A stretch of 9,295 bases of DNA, from contig JAUSKS010000078.1 of the NCBI GenBank assembly GCA_030646595.1, positions 1 through 9,295 of the forward strand. The letters run 5' to 3'. The notes under the pieces are model-generated. The model searched no databases. It had not been told where the DNA came from and saw only the letters and a program-made list of their open reading frames with translations. The stretch's first letter is position 1; the number at the start of each line of letters is the position of its first letter. This DNA comes from Gallionellaceae bacterium (GTDB lineage: Bacteria; Pseudomonadota; Gammaproteobacteria; Burkholderiales; Gallionellaceae). A program made the translations under genes and the position numbers. Shown here piece after piece: positions 1 to 6,276 of this stretch.

Positions 1-761
1 AGCAGTACTCCACCCGTACGCGCAGCGACTGCAAATACATCTGCAGCTTTAGCGACTGCCGGCACATCATACAAAATGATGTCTGCACGTTCTGCCAGGT
101 TATCCAGCAATTCACCGAAGCTGGCGCGGTTGAGTAATTCCTGCGGATTAGGGGGAATGGTACCGGCGGGCAATATCGCCAGATCAGCAAAGGCATTTGT
201 AGTTGAGATGGCATCCAGCCCGGCACGGCCAGCGAGAATATTGGATAGACCTTGCTTGCCCGGCAGGCCGAATATTTTATGCTGGCGTGGTTTGCGCAAA
301 TTGGCGTCAATCAGCAAAGTGCGTTGGCCCAATTGTGCAAATACCACGGCCAGGTTGGCGGTAAATAAACTGGCGCCATCGCCCGAATCCATGCTGGCAA
401 TTGCCAGACCTTTGTATCCGGCGCCAAACCAGCGCTGCATCAGTTGGCTGCGCACTGCACGCAGGGCTTCTGCCATGGGGCTGAAGGGATGGTAGGCCGC
501 CACCAGTTCCGGTGGATAATTTCCTTGTCCCGGATGGATATAGGGGTAGTCAAACTGGTAGGCCAGCACTTGCTGAACATCATTCTCGGTAATCAAGCCC
601 AGGCGCTGTGCTGCATCACCAAAGCGGATGACCTGTTCCTTTTGTACCCGGTGCACCCGTTCTGCATCCTCCGGGGTAAGCTTGCCCATTTCAATCAACA
701 TCTGGCCGATATTGGATTCACGCCCTGTGCTTAAAGGATTGTTGGCCATGGAAGAAGTCAT
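1..761 (-). CDS. epsG: EpsG-type polysaccharide tyrosine kinase (partial, N-terminal 253 residues)
   Basis: Partner of the chain-length determinant in Wzy-type exopolysaccharide synthesis; family members are cytoplasmic BY-kinase-like ATPases that bind the inner-membrane Wzz protein. Residues about 16-75 form the EpsG-type leading domain (NIGQMLIEMGKLTPEDAERV, then FGDAAQRLGLITENDVQQVL), resembling the N-terminal domains of GspE/MshE ATPases. The P-loop ATPase fold follows: Walker A region MDSGDGAS (124-131), Walker A' LLIDANLRKP (149-158) and a Walker B-like IILYDVPA (228-235). The Walker A lysine position is Ala130, so ATP binding is doubtful. The ATG at 761 is the first in-frame Met, after a weak purine-rich AAAGAGAAA; an ATG at 749 is an alternative. 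It lies 37 bp after epsF, same strand, so is probably co-transcribed. The C-terminal tyrosine cluster, if present, is outside the window. Family assignment is strong; kinase activity is uncertain. Confidence 0.9.
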   Translation of the reverse strand, partial: MTSSMANNPLSTGRESNIGQMLIEMGKLTPEDAERVHRVQKEQVIRFGDAAQRLGLITENDVQQVLAYQFDYPYIHPGQGNYPPELVAAYHPFSPMAEALRAVRSQLMQRWFGAGYKGLAIASMDSGDGASLFTANLAVVFAQLGQRTLLIDANLRKPRQHKIFGLPGKQGLSNILAGRAGLDAISTTNAFADLAILPAGTIPPNPQELLNRASFGELLDNLAERADIILYDVPAVAKAADVFAVAARTGGVL

Positions 762-798
762 GATATTTTTCTCTTTAGGGTTCTGTGTGGAACAGCAA

Positions 799-2175
799 TC
801 AATTGCCAGCAGACGCAAGCTGCAGCGGTGCAGGCCAGCGGCGCGACAAGCGTAAACGGCTGGGCTTGGACAAGCCCCAGGACATGACGCCAAGCACGGG
901 CGCTGGTATAGCCTCCAGCATATCGCTCACAGAACGTACACGCCGATCCAGCATTTCCACCAGCATGCCGCCACTCAAACCGAGCAAGGTGCCGAGGAAT
1001 ATTGATAACAGCATATTCAGAACTATTTTCGGGCTGTCGGCTTTAGTCGGGGCAATCGCCGCATTAAGCACTGTCACGCCGGATTGATTGGATTGGCCTT
1101 CCAGTGTGATCTGGTTCAGGCGCTGCCATGCGGCATCATAGGCGCGCTGCGCGACGTCTGCTTCTTTGCTGAGTACATTGAGTTCATCCCGTTCGCGGTT
1201 GGAAATGAGCACCTTGTTTTTTTGTGCAGCAAGCGCGGCCCGGATTTCTGCTTCACGGCTGGCAACGCTGCGCGAGGTTACATTTACATACTCGTTGAGT
1301 TGCGCTCGCAGCCTTTCCACTTCCGCCACAGAGCCTTGGTAAGTGGGATGATTTCTGCCATATTTCTGGGAGGATTCAGCCAGTTTTGATTCGGCTTGTA
1401 CCAGGCTGGCTTTTATATTGTTGACCAGGGGATTGTTGATCACGCCCTGTCCTTCCACAGCTTTGCCGCCATTTGAGCGGCCCATTAACTCGCCTTGAGC
1501 AAGAACCAGCTGTGTGGAAAGATCATTGAGACGAGCACTTTCCACATCACTGCGGTTGTCTACGCTGACGATGCCTTTTTCCTGTTGATAACGGGTGAGT
1601 TTGCTTTGCGCTTCCTCGTATTTAGTGCGCAGTATTTTTACTTGACCTCCCAGATACTCGGCTGCTTTTTGTGCCGGCTCAGTGGTAAAGTGGTTGCTGG
1701 CCTCCTGATAAGCGTTGGCAAAGCCATTAGCGATGGCAGCCACAAATTCCGGATCAGAGCCTTTAAAGCTGACATTGATAACATTACTGTCACGCGAAGG
1801 CTCCACCTCAAGATTTTTCAGTAGTATTTCAGCCAGCCAATTGTGAATGTTGCTTCCTTTATCAGCGTCCTTGAATGCTTCTTTTACAACAGGGCTGTCG
1901 GCCAGCTTGACCTGATTCACTACTTTTAATGCCGTACTCGGACTATTTATAATATCTACCTGGGTGGCCATGTAGCCCGGCATTAACTGTGCCGGTAGAG
2001 TCACGCCGGTAACTGGATCTGCCCCTTTGTAATTGAGCAGCAAGGCAGTCGTCGCCTTGTAGGTTTTGGGCAGCAGCAGGCTGATTGCCAGTGTGGTCAC
2101 CACGGTAATGACCAGGATGGACAGGATGATTTTGTAGCGCGCGCGCAGAATAAGAATAAACTGGGAAAAATTCAT
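799..2175 (-). CDS. epsF: EpsF chain-length determinant (Wzz/PCP family)
   Basis: Inner-membrane polysaccharide co-polymerase that sets polymer length and links the cytoplasmic kinase to the outer-membrane channel. Of 458 residues, a short cytoplasmic N-terminus (MNFSQFILILRARYK) leads to a first membrane segment at about 14-35. A Wzz domain follows (YKATTALLLNY; the STALKVVNQVKLADS region), then a long periplasmic coiled coil at about 170-350 rich in Lys/Glu/Gln (KYEEAQSKLTRYQQEKG, VEAERLRAQLNEY-like heptads). A proline-containing stretch (IAPTKADSPK) precedes the second membrane segment at about 383-405, and a basic cytoplasmic tail ends the protein. No kinase domain is fused, which fits a separate epsG downstream. 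The ATG at 2175 is preceded by AAGAGACC as ribosome binding site and lies 9 bp after the epsE stop, indicating one operon. Length and architecture match exosortase-associated EpsF proteins. Confidence 0.93.
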   Translation of the reverse strand: MNFSQFILILRARYKIILSILVITVVTTLAISLLLPKTYKATTALLLNYKGADPVTGVTLPAQLMPGYMATQVDIINSPSTALKVVNQVKLADSPVVKEAFKDADKGSNIHNWLAEILLKNLEVEPSRDSNVINVSFKGSDPEFVAAIANGFANAYQEASNHFTTEPAQKAAEYLGGQVKILRTKYEEAQSKLTRYQQEKGIVSVDNRSDVESARLNDLSTQLVLAQGELMGRSNGGKAVEGQGVINNPLVNNIKASLVQAESKLAESSQKYGRNHPTYQGSVAEVERLRAQLNEYVNVTSRSVASREAEIRAALAAQKNKVLISNRERDELNVLSKEADVAQRAYDAAWQRLNQITLEGQSNQSGVTVLNAAIAPTKADSPKIVLNMLLSIFLGTLLGLSGGMLVEMLDRRVRSVSDMLEAIPAPVLGVMSWGLSKPSRLRLSRRWPAPLQLASAGN

Positions 2176-2184
2176 GGTGGTCTC

Positions 2185-2976
2185 TTAAAATAAACTTTCC
2201 TGAATGGAAATTACATCATCTTCCTTGACCATATCGCTGGGTTTCGCCTTGATAACGTGCAGCTTGCCGCTGGCATCACGGCGCTGGATACGTACCCCAC
2301 GCTCGGTGCCCCGCGCAGTCAGCCCGCCGCCTACCGAGAGCGCCTGCACCACCGTCATGTCACGTTCCAGACGAAACACACCGGGGCGTTGCACCTCACC
2401 ATAAATATAAAACTTGGGCGCGCGTTCCACATAAATGAGATCGCCAGCTTTTAAATCCGTATTCTTGTTCAGGTCACCACTCTGTATCATGTCCAGAACA
2501 TCAATCACTTCCCGGCTTGACTTACCATTTGCACTGCTGCGTATCAGGATGGCAGTATCACCACCATCAGGACTGATACCGCCCGCCATGGCCAGCATAT
2601 CGGTCAGGCTGCGCTTGCCTTCTATGGGATAACGGCCCTGCTTTAACACTTGGCCCAGCACTGAAACCAAATGGCTTTCAAAGCGTAAAATGGTGATGTT
2701 GATTTGCGGCTTCCTGAGATAATCACCATCCATCAGTAATTTTGAAATTCTCTTCTCGGCTGCCGAAGTGGTTAAACCGGCCAGCTTGACTTCACTCAGA
2801 AAGGGAAAAGTTATATTTCCTTCTTCGCTTACCCGTGTTTCCATGGTAAGTTCTGGATGATCATAAACAGATATTTTTAAAATATCGCCGGGGCCGATCT
2901 GGATATCGGCGGCTTGAACAAATGAGGCATAAAAAGCCAGCATAAGAACTGCTAAGTGCATAAATAATTTTGTCAT
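2185..2976 (-). CDS. epsE: EpsE polysaccharide export protein (Wza/OPX family)
   Basis: Periplasmic/outer-membrane export protein through which exopolysaccharide leaves the cell. A Sec signal peptide occupies residues 1-22 (hydrophobic LAVLMLAFYASFV, cleavage likely after VQA). No lipobox cysteine is visible, unlike the Wza lipoprotein. The polysaccharide-export domain follows at about 24-102 (IGPGDILKISVYDHPELT; GNITFPFLSEVKLAGLT), then two SLBB domains at about 103-184 (VSVLGQVLKQGRYPI; LTDMLAMAGGI) and 188-258 (FYIYGEVQRPGVFRL; VVQALSVGGGL). At 263 residues it is short, lacking the extra repeats and the C-terminal amphipathic helix of E. coli Wza, as usual for EpsE of this locus type. The ATG at 2976 follows a modest GCGAGATG sequence. 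It is the first gene of the leftward eps operon, so its promoter should lie in the hairpin-rich region beyond 2976; I could not identify it confidently. Confidence 0.93.
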   Translation of the reverse strand: MTKLFMHLAVLMLAFYASFVQAADIQIGPGDILKISVYDHPELTMETRVSEEGNITFPFLSEVKLAGLTTSAAEKRISKLLMDGDYLRKPQINITILRFESHLVSVLGQVLKQGRYPIEGKRSLTDMLAMAGGISPDGGDTAILIRSSANGKSSREVIDVLDMIQSGDLNKNTDLKAGDLIYVERAPKFYIYGEVQRPGVFRLERDMTVVQALSVGGGLTARGTERGVRIQRRDASGKLHVIKAKPSDMVKEDDVISIQESLF

Positions 2977-3080
2977 TTAACATCTCGCTCGGTCATGTAC
3001 TACAGGGCAGGAGGTTATAGGCTGAGCTATTCCTCTTCTGTCTGATAGCGCACATAATTCCGTTTCAAAATTAAACCTGA

Positions 3081-3135
3081 CTGCGTCGGCTTCGCCTTGC
3101 CGTACTACTTGTACTGTCTGCGGCTCGCCTTCTTG
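3081..3135. repeat. Imperfect tandem direct repeat upstream of epsE
   Basis: CTGCGTCGGCTTCGCCTTGC (3081-3100) and CTGCGGCTCGCCTTCTTG (3118-3135) are imperfect direct copies. They are separated by a GTAC-TACTT-GTAC core (3102-3114). The block is GC-rich against an AT-rich surround. Its role is unknown; it could be an intergenic dispersed element or a protein-binding site for the eps promoter. The similarity is seen directly, the function is not. Confidence 0.45.
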
Positions 3136-3159
3136 TCATCTTTAATTCAGTTGGGTAAA

Positions 3160-3178
3160 CCCCCGGCTATGCCGGGGG
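3160..3178. repeat. Perfect 8-bp stem-loop
   Basis: CCCCCGGC (3160-3167), loop TAT, GCCGGGGG (3171-3178) form a perfect inverted repeat. No T-run follows on the plus strand (GACTCCG). On the minus strand it is followed by GTTTACCC, so it is a poor intrinsic terminator either way. It has the same design (GC stem ending in GGC, 3-nt loop, GCC) as the last hairpin of the dispersed repeat at 3414-3432. Confidence 0.6.
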
Positions 3179-3192
3179 GACTCCGTTAGGTT

Positions 3193-3210
3193 TGACCGTT
3201 TCGGCGGTCA
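3193..3210. repeat. 6-bp stem-loop
   Basis: TGACCG (3193-3198) pairs with CGGTCA (3205-3210) across a TTTCGG loop. It sits between the 3160 hairpin and the dispersed repeat and is probably part of the same intergenic hairpin array. No function can be assigned from sequence alone. Confidence 0.45.
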
Positions 3211-3240
3211 TAAGCAACATTAAAATTTAGCAACATCATC

Positions 3241-3443
3241 CCCTCCCCCTTGTAGGGGGAGGGTTAGGGAGGGGGTAGAATTTAAGTATGAGCACAGTCA
3301 AAATTTTTACCCCCATCCCAACCTTCCCCCTGACAGGGGGAAGGAGTGCAAAACCAGACGCCTTCAGGCGGCTCACGGTTTTGTTGGCCACTTTGAGTGG
3401 CTCACCCAATAAGCCTCCGGCTTTGCCGGAGGTGATTTAACTT
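3241..3443. repeat. Structured dispersed repeat, copy 1
   Basis: A roughly 200-bp non-coding element repeated in the same orientation at 6277-6495. It is a string of hairpins. The first is CCCTCCCCCT/AGGGGGAGGG with a TGT loop (3241-3263). The second is CCTTCCCCCT/AGGGGGAAGG with a GAC loop (3322-3344). The third is GCCACT/AGTGGC with a TTG loop (3387-3401). The fourth is CCTCCGGC/GCCGGAGG with a TTT loop (3414-3432). Between the first two, TTAGGGAGGGGGTA and TACCCCCATCCCAA are roughly complementary, so the left 100 bp can also fold as one long stem. Conserved blocks shared with copy 2 include GGGAGGGTTAGGGAGGGGGTAGAAT, written here as blocks only, GGCGGCTCACGGTTTT, and the final hairpin with ATTTAACTT. 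No transposase or coding capacity is seen; it is likely a REP/MITE-like repeat. Confidence 0.85.
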
Positions 3444-3499
3444 TTCAGTTGCCCAGTCATGGAGAATTTGAAATAAACCTTGAAAACGACGTGTGTACA

Positions 3500-3526
3500 A
3501 GGTATCTAGTCAGGTATCATTTACCT
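3500..3526. promoter_or_regulatory. Possible operator upstream of mntA
   Basis: AGGTATC occurs twice in direct orientation (3500-3506 and 3512-3518). The second copy also starts a 5-bp inverted repeat, AGGTA-TCATT-TACCT (3512-3526). It lies about 60-85 bp before the mntA start and overlaps a weak sigma70-like promoter candidate (TTGAAA at 3480-3485, 17-bp spacer, TATCTA at 3503-3508). Toxin-antitoxin operons are often autoregulated at such repeats, but regulation here is only inferred. Confidence 0.25.
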
Positions 3527-3583
3527 CAGCGAGTTGCGTTATAAATTTGAATCGGTGTGGTTGCTTTTGAAACGGAAGGTGGT

Positions 3584-3883
3584 ATGAGATTGACGCAAGA
3601 ACAGATTGCCGCCATACGCACCTCGGTTAATGAGGTGTTTGGAGTGGGGGCGCAGGTGTGGCTCTTCGGCTCGCGGGTGGATGATCGCAGGCGTGGTGGT
3701 GACATTGATCTCTTGATTTGCCCGGCGGCGACACACATCATGCCGTCATTGGCTAGCAAGGTTCGCTTCCTCAATAAACTGGAGAGACGAATCGGTGAGC
3801 GCAAGGTGGATGTTATTGTCGAAGCAGCCGATGATCCTCGTCCCATTGTGCGTGTGGCGCATGAAACAGGGGTGTTGCTGTGA
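3584..3883 (+). CDS. mntA: MntA-like MNT-domain nucleotidyltransferase (antitoxin)
   Basis: Minimal nucleotidyltransferase of the DNA polymerase beta superfamily. In characterised MNT-HEPN pairs this protein neutralises the HEPN ribonuclease by adding AMP to a tyrosine near its active site. From the ATG at 3584 it is 99 residues. The nucleotidyltransferase signature is clear: VWLFGSRVDD followed by RRRGGDIDLLI, giving GS-x9-DxD, with a third candidate acidic residue in the later strand VDVIVE. The ATG at 3584 is preferred because GGAAGG sits 4-5 bases upstream; a GTG at 3557 would add nine residues but has no better ribosome binding site. Its stop overlaps the start of the HEPN gene by 4 bp (GTGA at 3880-3883), the usual arrangement for such pairs. 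The key motif looks intact. Confidence 0.87.
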   Translation: MRLTQEQIAAIRTSVNEVFGVGAQVWLFGSRVDDRRRGGDIDLLICPAATHIMPSLASKVRFLNKLERRIGERKVDVIVEAADDPRPIVRVAHETGVLL

Positions 3884-4352
3884 AAGACACGCCTGAATGG
3901 CTGGCGCTGCAGCAGGCGCATGCGGTCTGTCGGGTGCATCAAGAAGCTTTGTGCGACGCGATTAATGATCTTAAGCAGCGCAACTTGGTTGCTGCTGATC
4001 TGCTGATTTTGGGTAAGGAAGACCGCCGTCTGCTTGATCAGTTCGCGTATCGCTACACCCGTTTGCAAGATGATATGGGCACCAAACTATACCTGCGGCA
4101 TTGCGTGCACTGGGCGAAGAAATTGCTACTATGCCCATGCTGGATCGCTTGAGTAGAATGGAGCAGCTTGGCTGGTTGCCTGATGCCGAAGAATGGGCTG
4201 ACCTCCGGCGCATCCGTAACGAATTTACACACGACTATCCAGAAACGATAGAGGAGCGGTTTGAGCGGCTGCAACTTGCTATTGCTTCAGCGCAAACGGT
4301 GGAGAAAATTTTCAATTCCATGAGTCACAAAATACATGAGCGAAACGGTTAG
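3880..4352 (+). pseudogene. hepT: HepT-like HEPN-domain ribonuclease toxin, split by a frameshift
   Basis: HEPN toxin partner of the preceding MNT antitoxin; active members are RNases with an RX4HXY motif. The reading frame starting at GTG 3880 (MKDTPEWLALQQAHAVCRVH...FAYRYTRLQDDMGTKLY) leaves the family sequence near 4090 and stops at 4150-4152. The rest of the protein continues in the -1 frame: PAALRALGEEIATMPMLDRL, then EEWADLRRIRNEFTHDYPET, ending at 4352. Joining the two needs one extra base between AAA (4084-4086) and CCT (4092-4094), so a 1-nt deletion fits best. An upstream stop (TGA 4071-4073) in the second frame confines the break to after 4073. The catalytic RNEFTHDY matches RX4HXY exactly and lies in the second half. 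No X-XXY-YYZ slippery site is visible. It is therefore a broken toxin or a sequencing error; an independently translated C-terminal half is less likely. Confidence 0.85.
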
Positions 4353-4370
4353 AACACCTTGGGGGCAACA

Positions 4371-4955
4371 ATGAAGAGTTATATTTCTGCACAAATCGCA
4401 GAAGCACAGCGGGTAATGTCTACCATGCTGGCGGACAAGAATTTGCTTGCGACAGTAGCGCAAGCTGGAGAGGCTTGTATAGCTTGTATGCAACGTGGCG
4501 ACAAGATCCTATTGGCAGGCAATGGCGGCAGCGCAGCCGATGCCCAGCATATTGCCGGTGAGTTTGTCAGTCGTTTTGCGTTTGACCGGCCTGGACTTTC
4601 GGCGATTGCCCTGACTACCGACACGTCAATACTCACCGCCATCGGTAATGATTACGGCTATGAGAAATTGTTTGCCCGCCAAGTACAGGCGCATGGCAAA
4701 GCAGGGGATGTGTTTATTGGCTATTCCACATCGGGCAAATCAGCCAATATCCTGCGGGCGTTTACCGAGGCTAAAAGCAGAGGGATGGTTTGTATCGGCC
4801 TCACTGGGAATCGCGGTGGCCCCATGCGTGAGCTGTGCGATTATCTGCTGGAAGTACCCTCCGCCGATACACCCAAGATACAGGAAGGGCATTTGGTGCT
4901 GGGGCATATTCTGTGTGGCTTGGTGGAAAACACGCTGTTCCAGCCTCCTGCTTGA
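4371..4955 (+). CDS. gmhA: GmhA, sedoheptulose-7-phosphate isomerase
   Basis: Cytoplasmic SIS-domain enzyme converting D-sedoheptulose 7-phosphate to D-glycero-D-manno-heptose 7-phosphate, the first step of nucleotide-heptose synthesis. From ATG 4371 it has 194 residues, close to the 192 of E. coli GmhA. Visible family features are ILLAGNGGSAADAQHIAGEF (47-64), the sugar-phosphate loop GYSTSGKSANILRA (117-130), and the end motif KIQEGHLVLGHILCGLVE (169-186). Residues H60, E64, Q171 and H179 match the metal ligands known in E. coli GmhA. The ATG at 4371 has GGGGG about 7 bases upstream; a TTG at 4359 would add four residues and overlap that site. It starts 18 bp after the HEPN reading frame ends and abuts hddC, so the toxin-antitoxin genes and heptose genes may share a transcript. 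All key residues appear intact. Confidence 0.93.
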   Translation: MKSYISAQIAEAQRVMSTMLADKNLLATVAQAGEACIACMQRGDKILLAGNGGSAADAQHIAGEFVSRFAFDRPGLSAIALTTDTSILTAIGNDYGYEKLFARQVQAHGKAGDVFIGYSTSGKSANILRAFTEAKSRGMVCIGLTGNRGGPMRELCDYLLEVPSADTPKIQEGHLVLGHILCGLVENTLFQPPA

Positions 4956-5648
4956 ATGACTATGGAAGCAATTATCTTGGCAGGCGGGTTTGGTACGCGC
5001 TTGCGCGCGCTGGTGCCGGATGTGCCCAAGCCTATGGCACCCATTGGGGGCCGTCCTTTTCTGGAAATTTTGCTCACTTCTCTGGCGCATAAAGGCTTTT
5101 CCCGGGTGGTGTTGTCCTTATGTTTTATGGCCGAGAAAGTGACAACATATTTTGGCGATGAGTTTGCAGGTATGCAATTGGCCTACGTCATCGAAGACCA
5201 GCCATTGGGAACAGGCGGGGCGATTCGTTTGGCGATGGGATCTTGCCGTAGCGATCATATATATGTATTCAATGGCGATACCTATCTCGACCTGGAAGTG
5301 GCAGCGGTGGAGAAGCAATGGCAACACCACCAGCTGCCGCTTATCGTGGGTCGCGAGGTGCCGGACACAACGCGTTATGGACGATTGGCCGTGACGGACG
5401 GCAAAGTCTGCGGCTTCGCCGAAAAAGGAATGGCAGGAGCGGGCCTGATCAATGCCGGATGTTATATTTTAAATGCCGGGCAACTGGATAAATTTCCCCT
5501 GAACACGGCTTTTTCTCTGGAAGCAGATTACCTGACCCAAGCCGTGCAGCGCCTGCCTTTTGAGCTATTTGTCACGCAGGGGAAATTTATTGATATCGGC
5601 GTACCAGAAGATTATCAACGCGCACAGATTGAACTGGCGCAGCTTTAA
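4956..5648 (+). CDS. hddC: HddC-like heptose-1-phosphate nucleotidylyltransferase
   Basis: Sugar-phosphate nucleotidylyltransferase, most likely charging D-glycero-alpha-D-manno-heptose 1-phosphate with GTP to make GDP-heptose. At 230 residues it carries the signature IILAGGFGTRLRALVPDVPKP (6-26, Lys25), the LGTGGAIRLA nucleotide/sugar motif (84-93), the metal-binding GD in YVFNGDTYLDLE (103-114), and a C-terminal FIDIGVPEDYQRAQ. The first four bases after the gmhA stop begin the ATG at 4956; a second ATG at 4962 is equally possible. No Shine-Dalgarno sequence is visible (CAGCCTCCTGCTTGA upstream), so translation is probably coupled to gmhA. Calling GDP-heptose rather than another sugar rests on the gmhA and gmhB neighbours; the fold alone would also fit glucose- or mannose-1-phosphate enzymes. 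Confidence 0.85.
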   Translation: MTMEAIILAGGFGTRLRALVPDVPKPMAPIGGRPFLEILLTSLAHKGFSRVVLSLCFMAEKVTTYFGDEFAGMQLAYVIEDQPLGTGGAIRLAMGSCRSDHIYVFNGDTYLDLEVAAVEKQWQHHQLPLIVGREVPDTTRYGRLAVTDGKVCGFAEKGMAGAGLINAGCYILNAGQLDKFPLNTAFSLEADYLTQAVQRLPFELFVTQGKFIDIGVPEDYQRAQIELAQL

Positions 5649-5650
5649 CA

Positions 5651-6193
5651 ATGGCCCGTCCCGCACTTTTTCTCGACCGCGATGGGGTGATCAATGTAGA
5701 TCATGCCTATGTTTGCCGCCCCGAAAATTTTGAGTTTATTGATGGCATATTTGACTTGGTGGCGGCGGCTAAACGGGCAAACTATTGGGTGGTGGTGGTC
5801 ACTAATCAAGCAGGGATAGGTCGGGGCTATTATTCTGAAAATGATTTTCATCGCCTGACGCAGTGGATGTCAGCACAGTTTTTAAATCACGGTGGCACCA
5901 TTGATAAAGTTTATTTTTGCCCAGATCATCCACAGCATGGGCTGGGTAAATACAAGCGCGACAGCGAGTTCAGAAAACCAGGGCCGGGTATGCTGTTGCA
6001 AGCGGCCAAAGATTTGGATATCGATCTTAGCCGCTCTATCCTGGTAGGCGATAAGTTATCTGATATTGAAGCAGGGGTGGCAGCGGGCGTGCAAAATTTA
6101 TTTTATTTCAGCACGGCGGGCGATGCTGGCCCCGCCACCAGAATCCTGCATTTAAAAGAGGTATTGCCTTATTTGTGTGAGTATACTTCTTAA
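5651..6193 (+). CDS. gmhB: GmhB-like heptose-1,7-bisphosphate 7-phosphatase (HAD family, lacks zinc site)
   Basis: HAD-superfamily phosphatase expected to remove the 7-phosphate of heptose 1,7-bisphosphate. At 180 residues it has motif I FLDRDGVIN (nucleophile D9, acid D11), motif II VVVTNQAGIGRGYY (T51), motif III Lys109 in RKPGPGM, and motif IV LVGDKLSDIEAG (D134, D138), so the catalytic core is complete. The zinc-binding loop of E. coli-type GmhB (C-P-H ... C-x-C-RKP) is not: here it reads CPDH (90-93) and then DSEFRKP, so the histidine and both later cysteines are replaced by Asp, Ser and Phe. The ATG at 5651 is 2 bp after the hddC stop, and translation is probably coupled. It is the last gene of this run; 84 bp downstream the second dispersed repeat begins. 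Other HAD-IIIA sugar phosphatases remain possible, but the context favours heptose. Confidence 0.87.
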   Translation: MARPALFLDRDGVINVDHAYVCRPENFEFIDGIFDLVAAAKRANYWVVVVTNQAGIGRGYYSENDFHRLTQWMSAQFLNHGGTIDKVYFCPDHPQHGLGKYKRDSEFRKPGPGMLLQAAKDLDIDLSRSILVGDKLSDIEAGVAAGVQNLFYFSTAGDAGPATRILHLKEVLPYLCEYTS

Positions 6194-6276
6194 CTGGGCC
6201 AGTATTTACTCAGTAGTCAGAAATATAGGCGACAGATAAGCCTAGATTATATATTAGCGAATTTGTACGATCCATT

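Larger units (their letters stand above)
2977..3583. other. Divergent intergenic region, hairpin-rich
   Basis: This stretch separates the leftward eps operon from the rightward mntA/hepT-heptose genes. No convincing protein-coding gene is present. From left to right it holds imperfect direct repeats (3081-3135), a GC hairpin (3160-3178), a second hairpin (3193-3210), an 8-bp direct repeat AGCAACAT (3213-3220 and 3229-3236), copy 1 of the structured dispersed repeat (3241-3443), and a short promoter-like region before mntA. The promoters of both flanking operons should be here. For mntA the best sigma70-like candidate is TTGAAA near 3480-3485 with a 17-bp spacer and a poor TATCTA; for epsE nothing is clear. 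Terminator-like hairpins between divergent genes are not needed for transcript ends, so they more likely belong to mobile or REP-like repeats. Confidence 0.8.

Noticed and set aside
3241..3344. G/C-tract hairpins that might be a CRISPR array or G-quadruplex locus.
   Set aside because: There is no regular repeat-spacer periodicity. The tracts are explained by inverted-repeat stems, and the second copy is 3 kb away rather than in tandem.
3288..3440. A 50-codon frame (starting MSTVKIFTPIPTF) lying inside repeat copy 1.
   Set aside because: The corresponding frame in copy 2 (ATG 6322) diverges after MSTV and stops at a different place. No ribosome binding site precedes it, and hairpins rather than codons are conserved.
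3526..4068. A 180-codon open frame on the minus strand opposite mntA and hepT.
   Set aside because: It is antisense to clear MNT and HEPN family sequence, is low-complexity and Arg/Ser/Thr-rich, and matches no family I recognise.
4084..4094. Programmed -1 ribosomal frameshift site in hepT.
   Set aside because: The codons ACC AAA CTA TAC do not form an X-XXY-YYZ heptamer, and no strong downstream stem is evident. A deletion or sequencing error is simpler.
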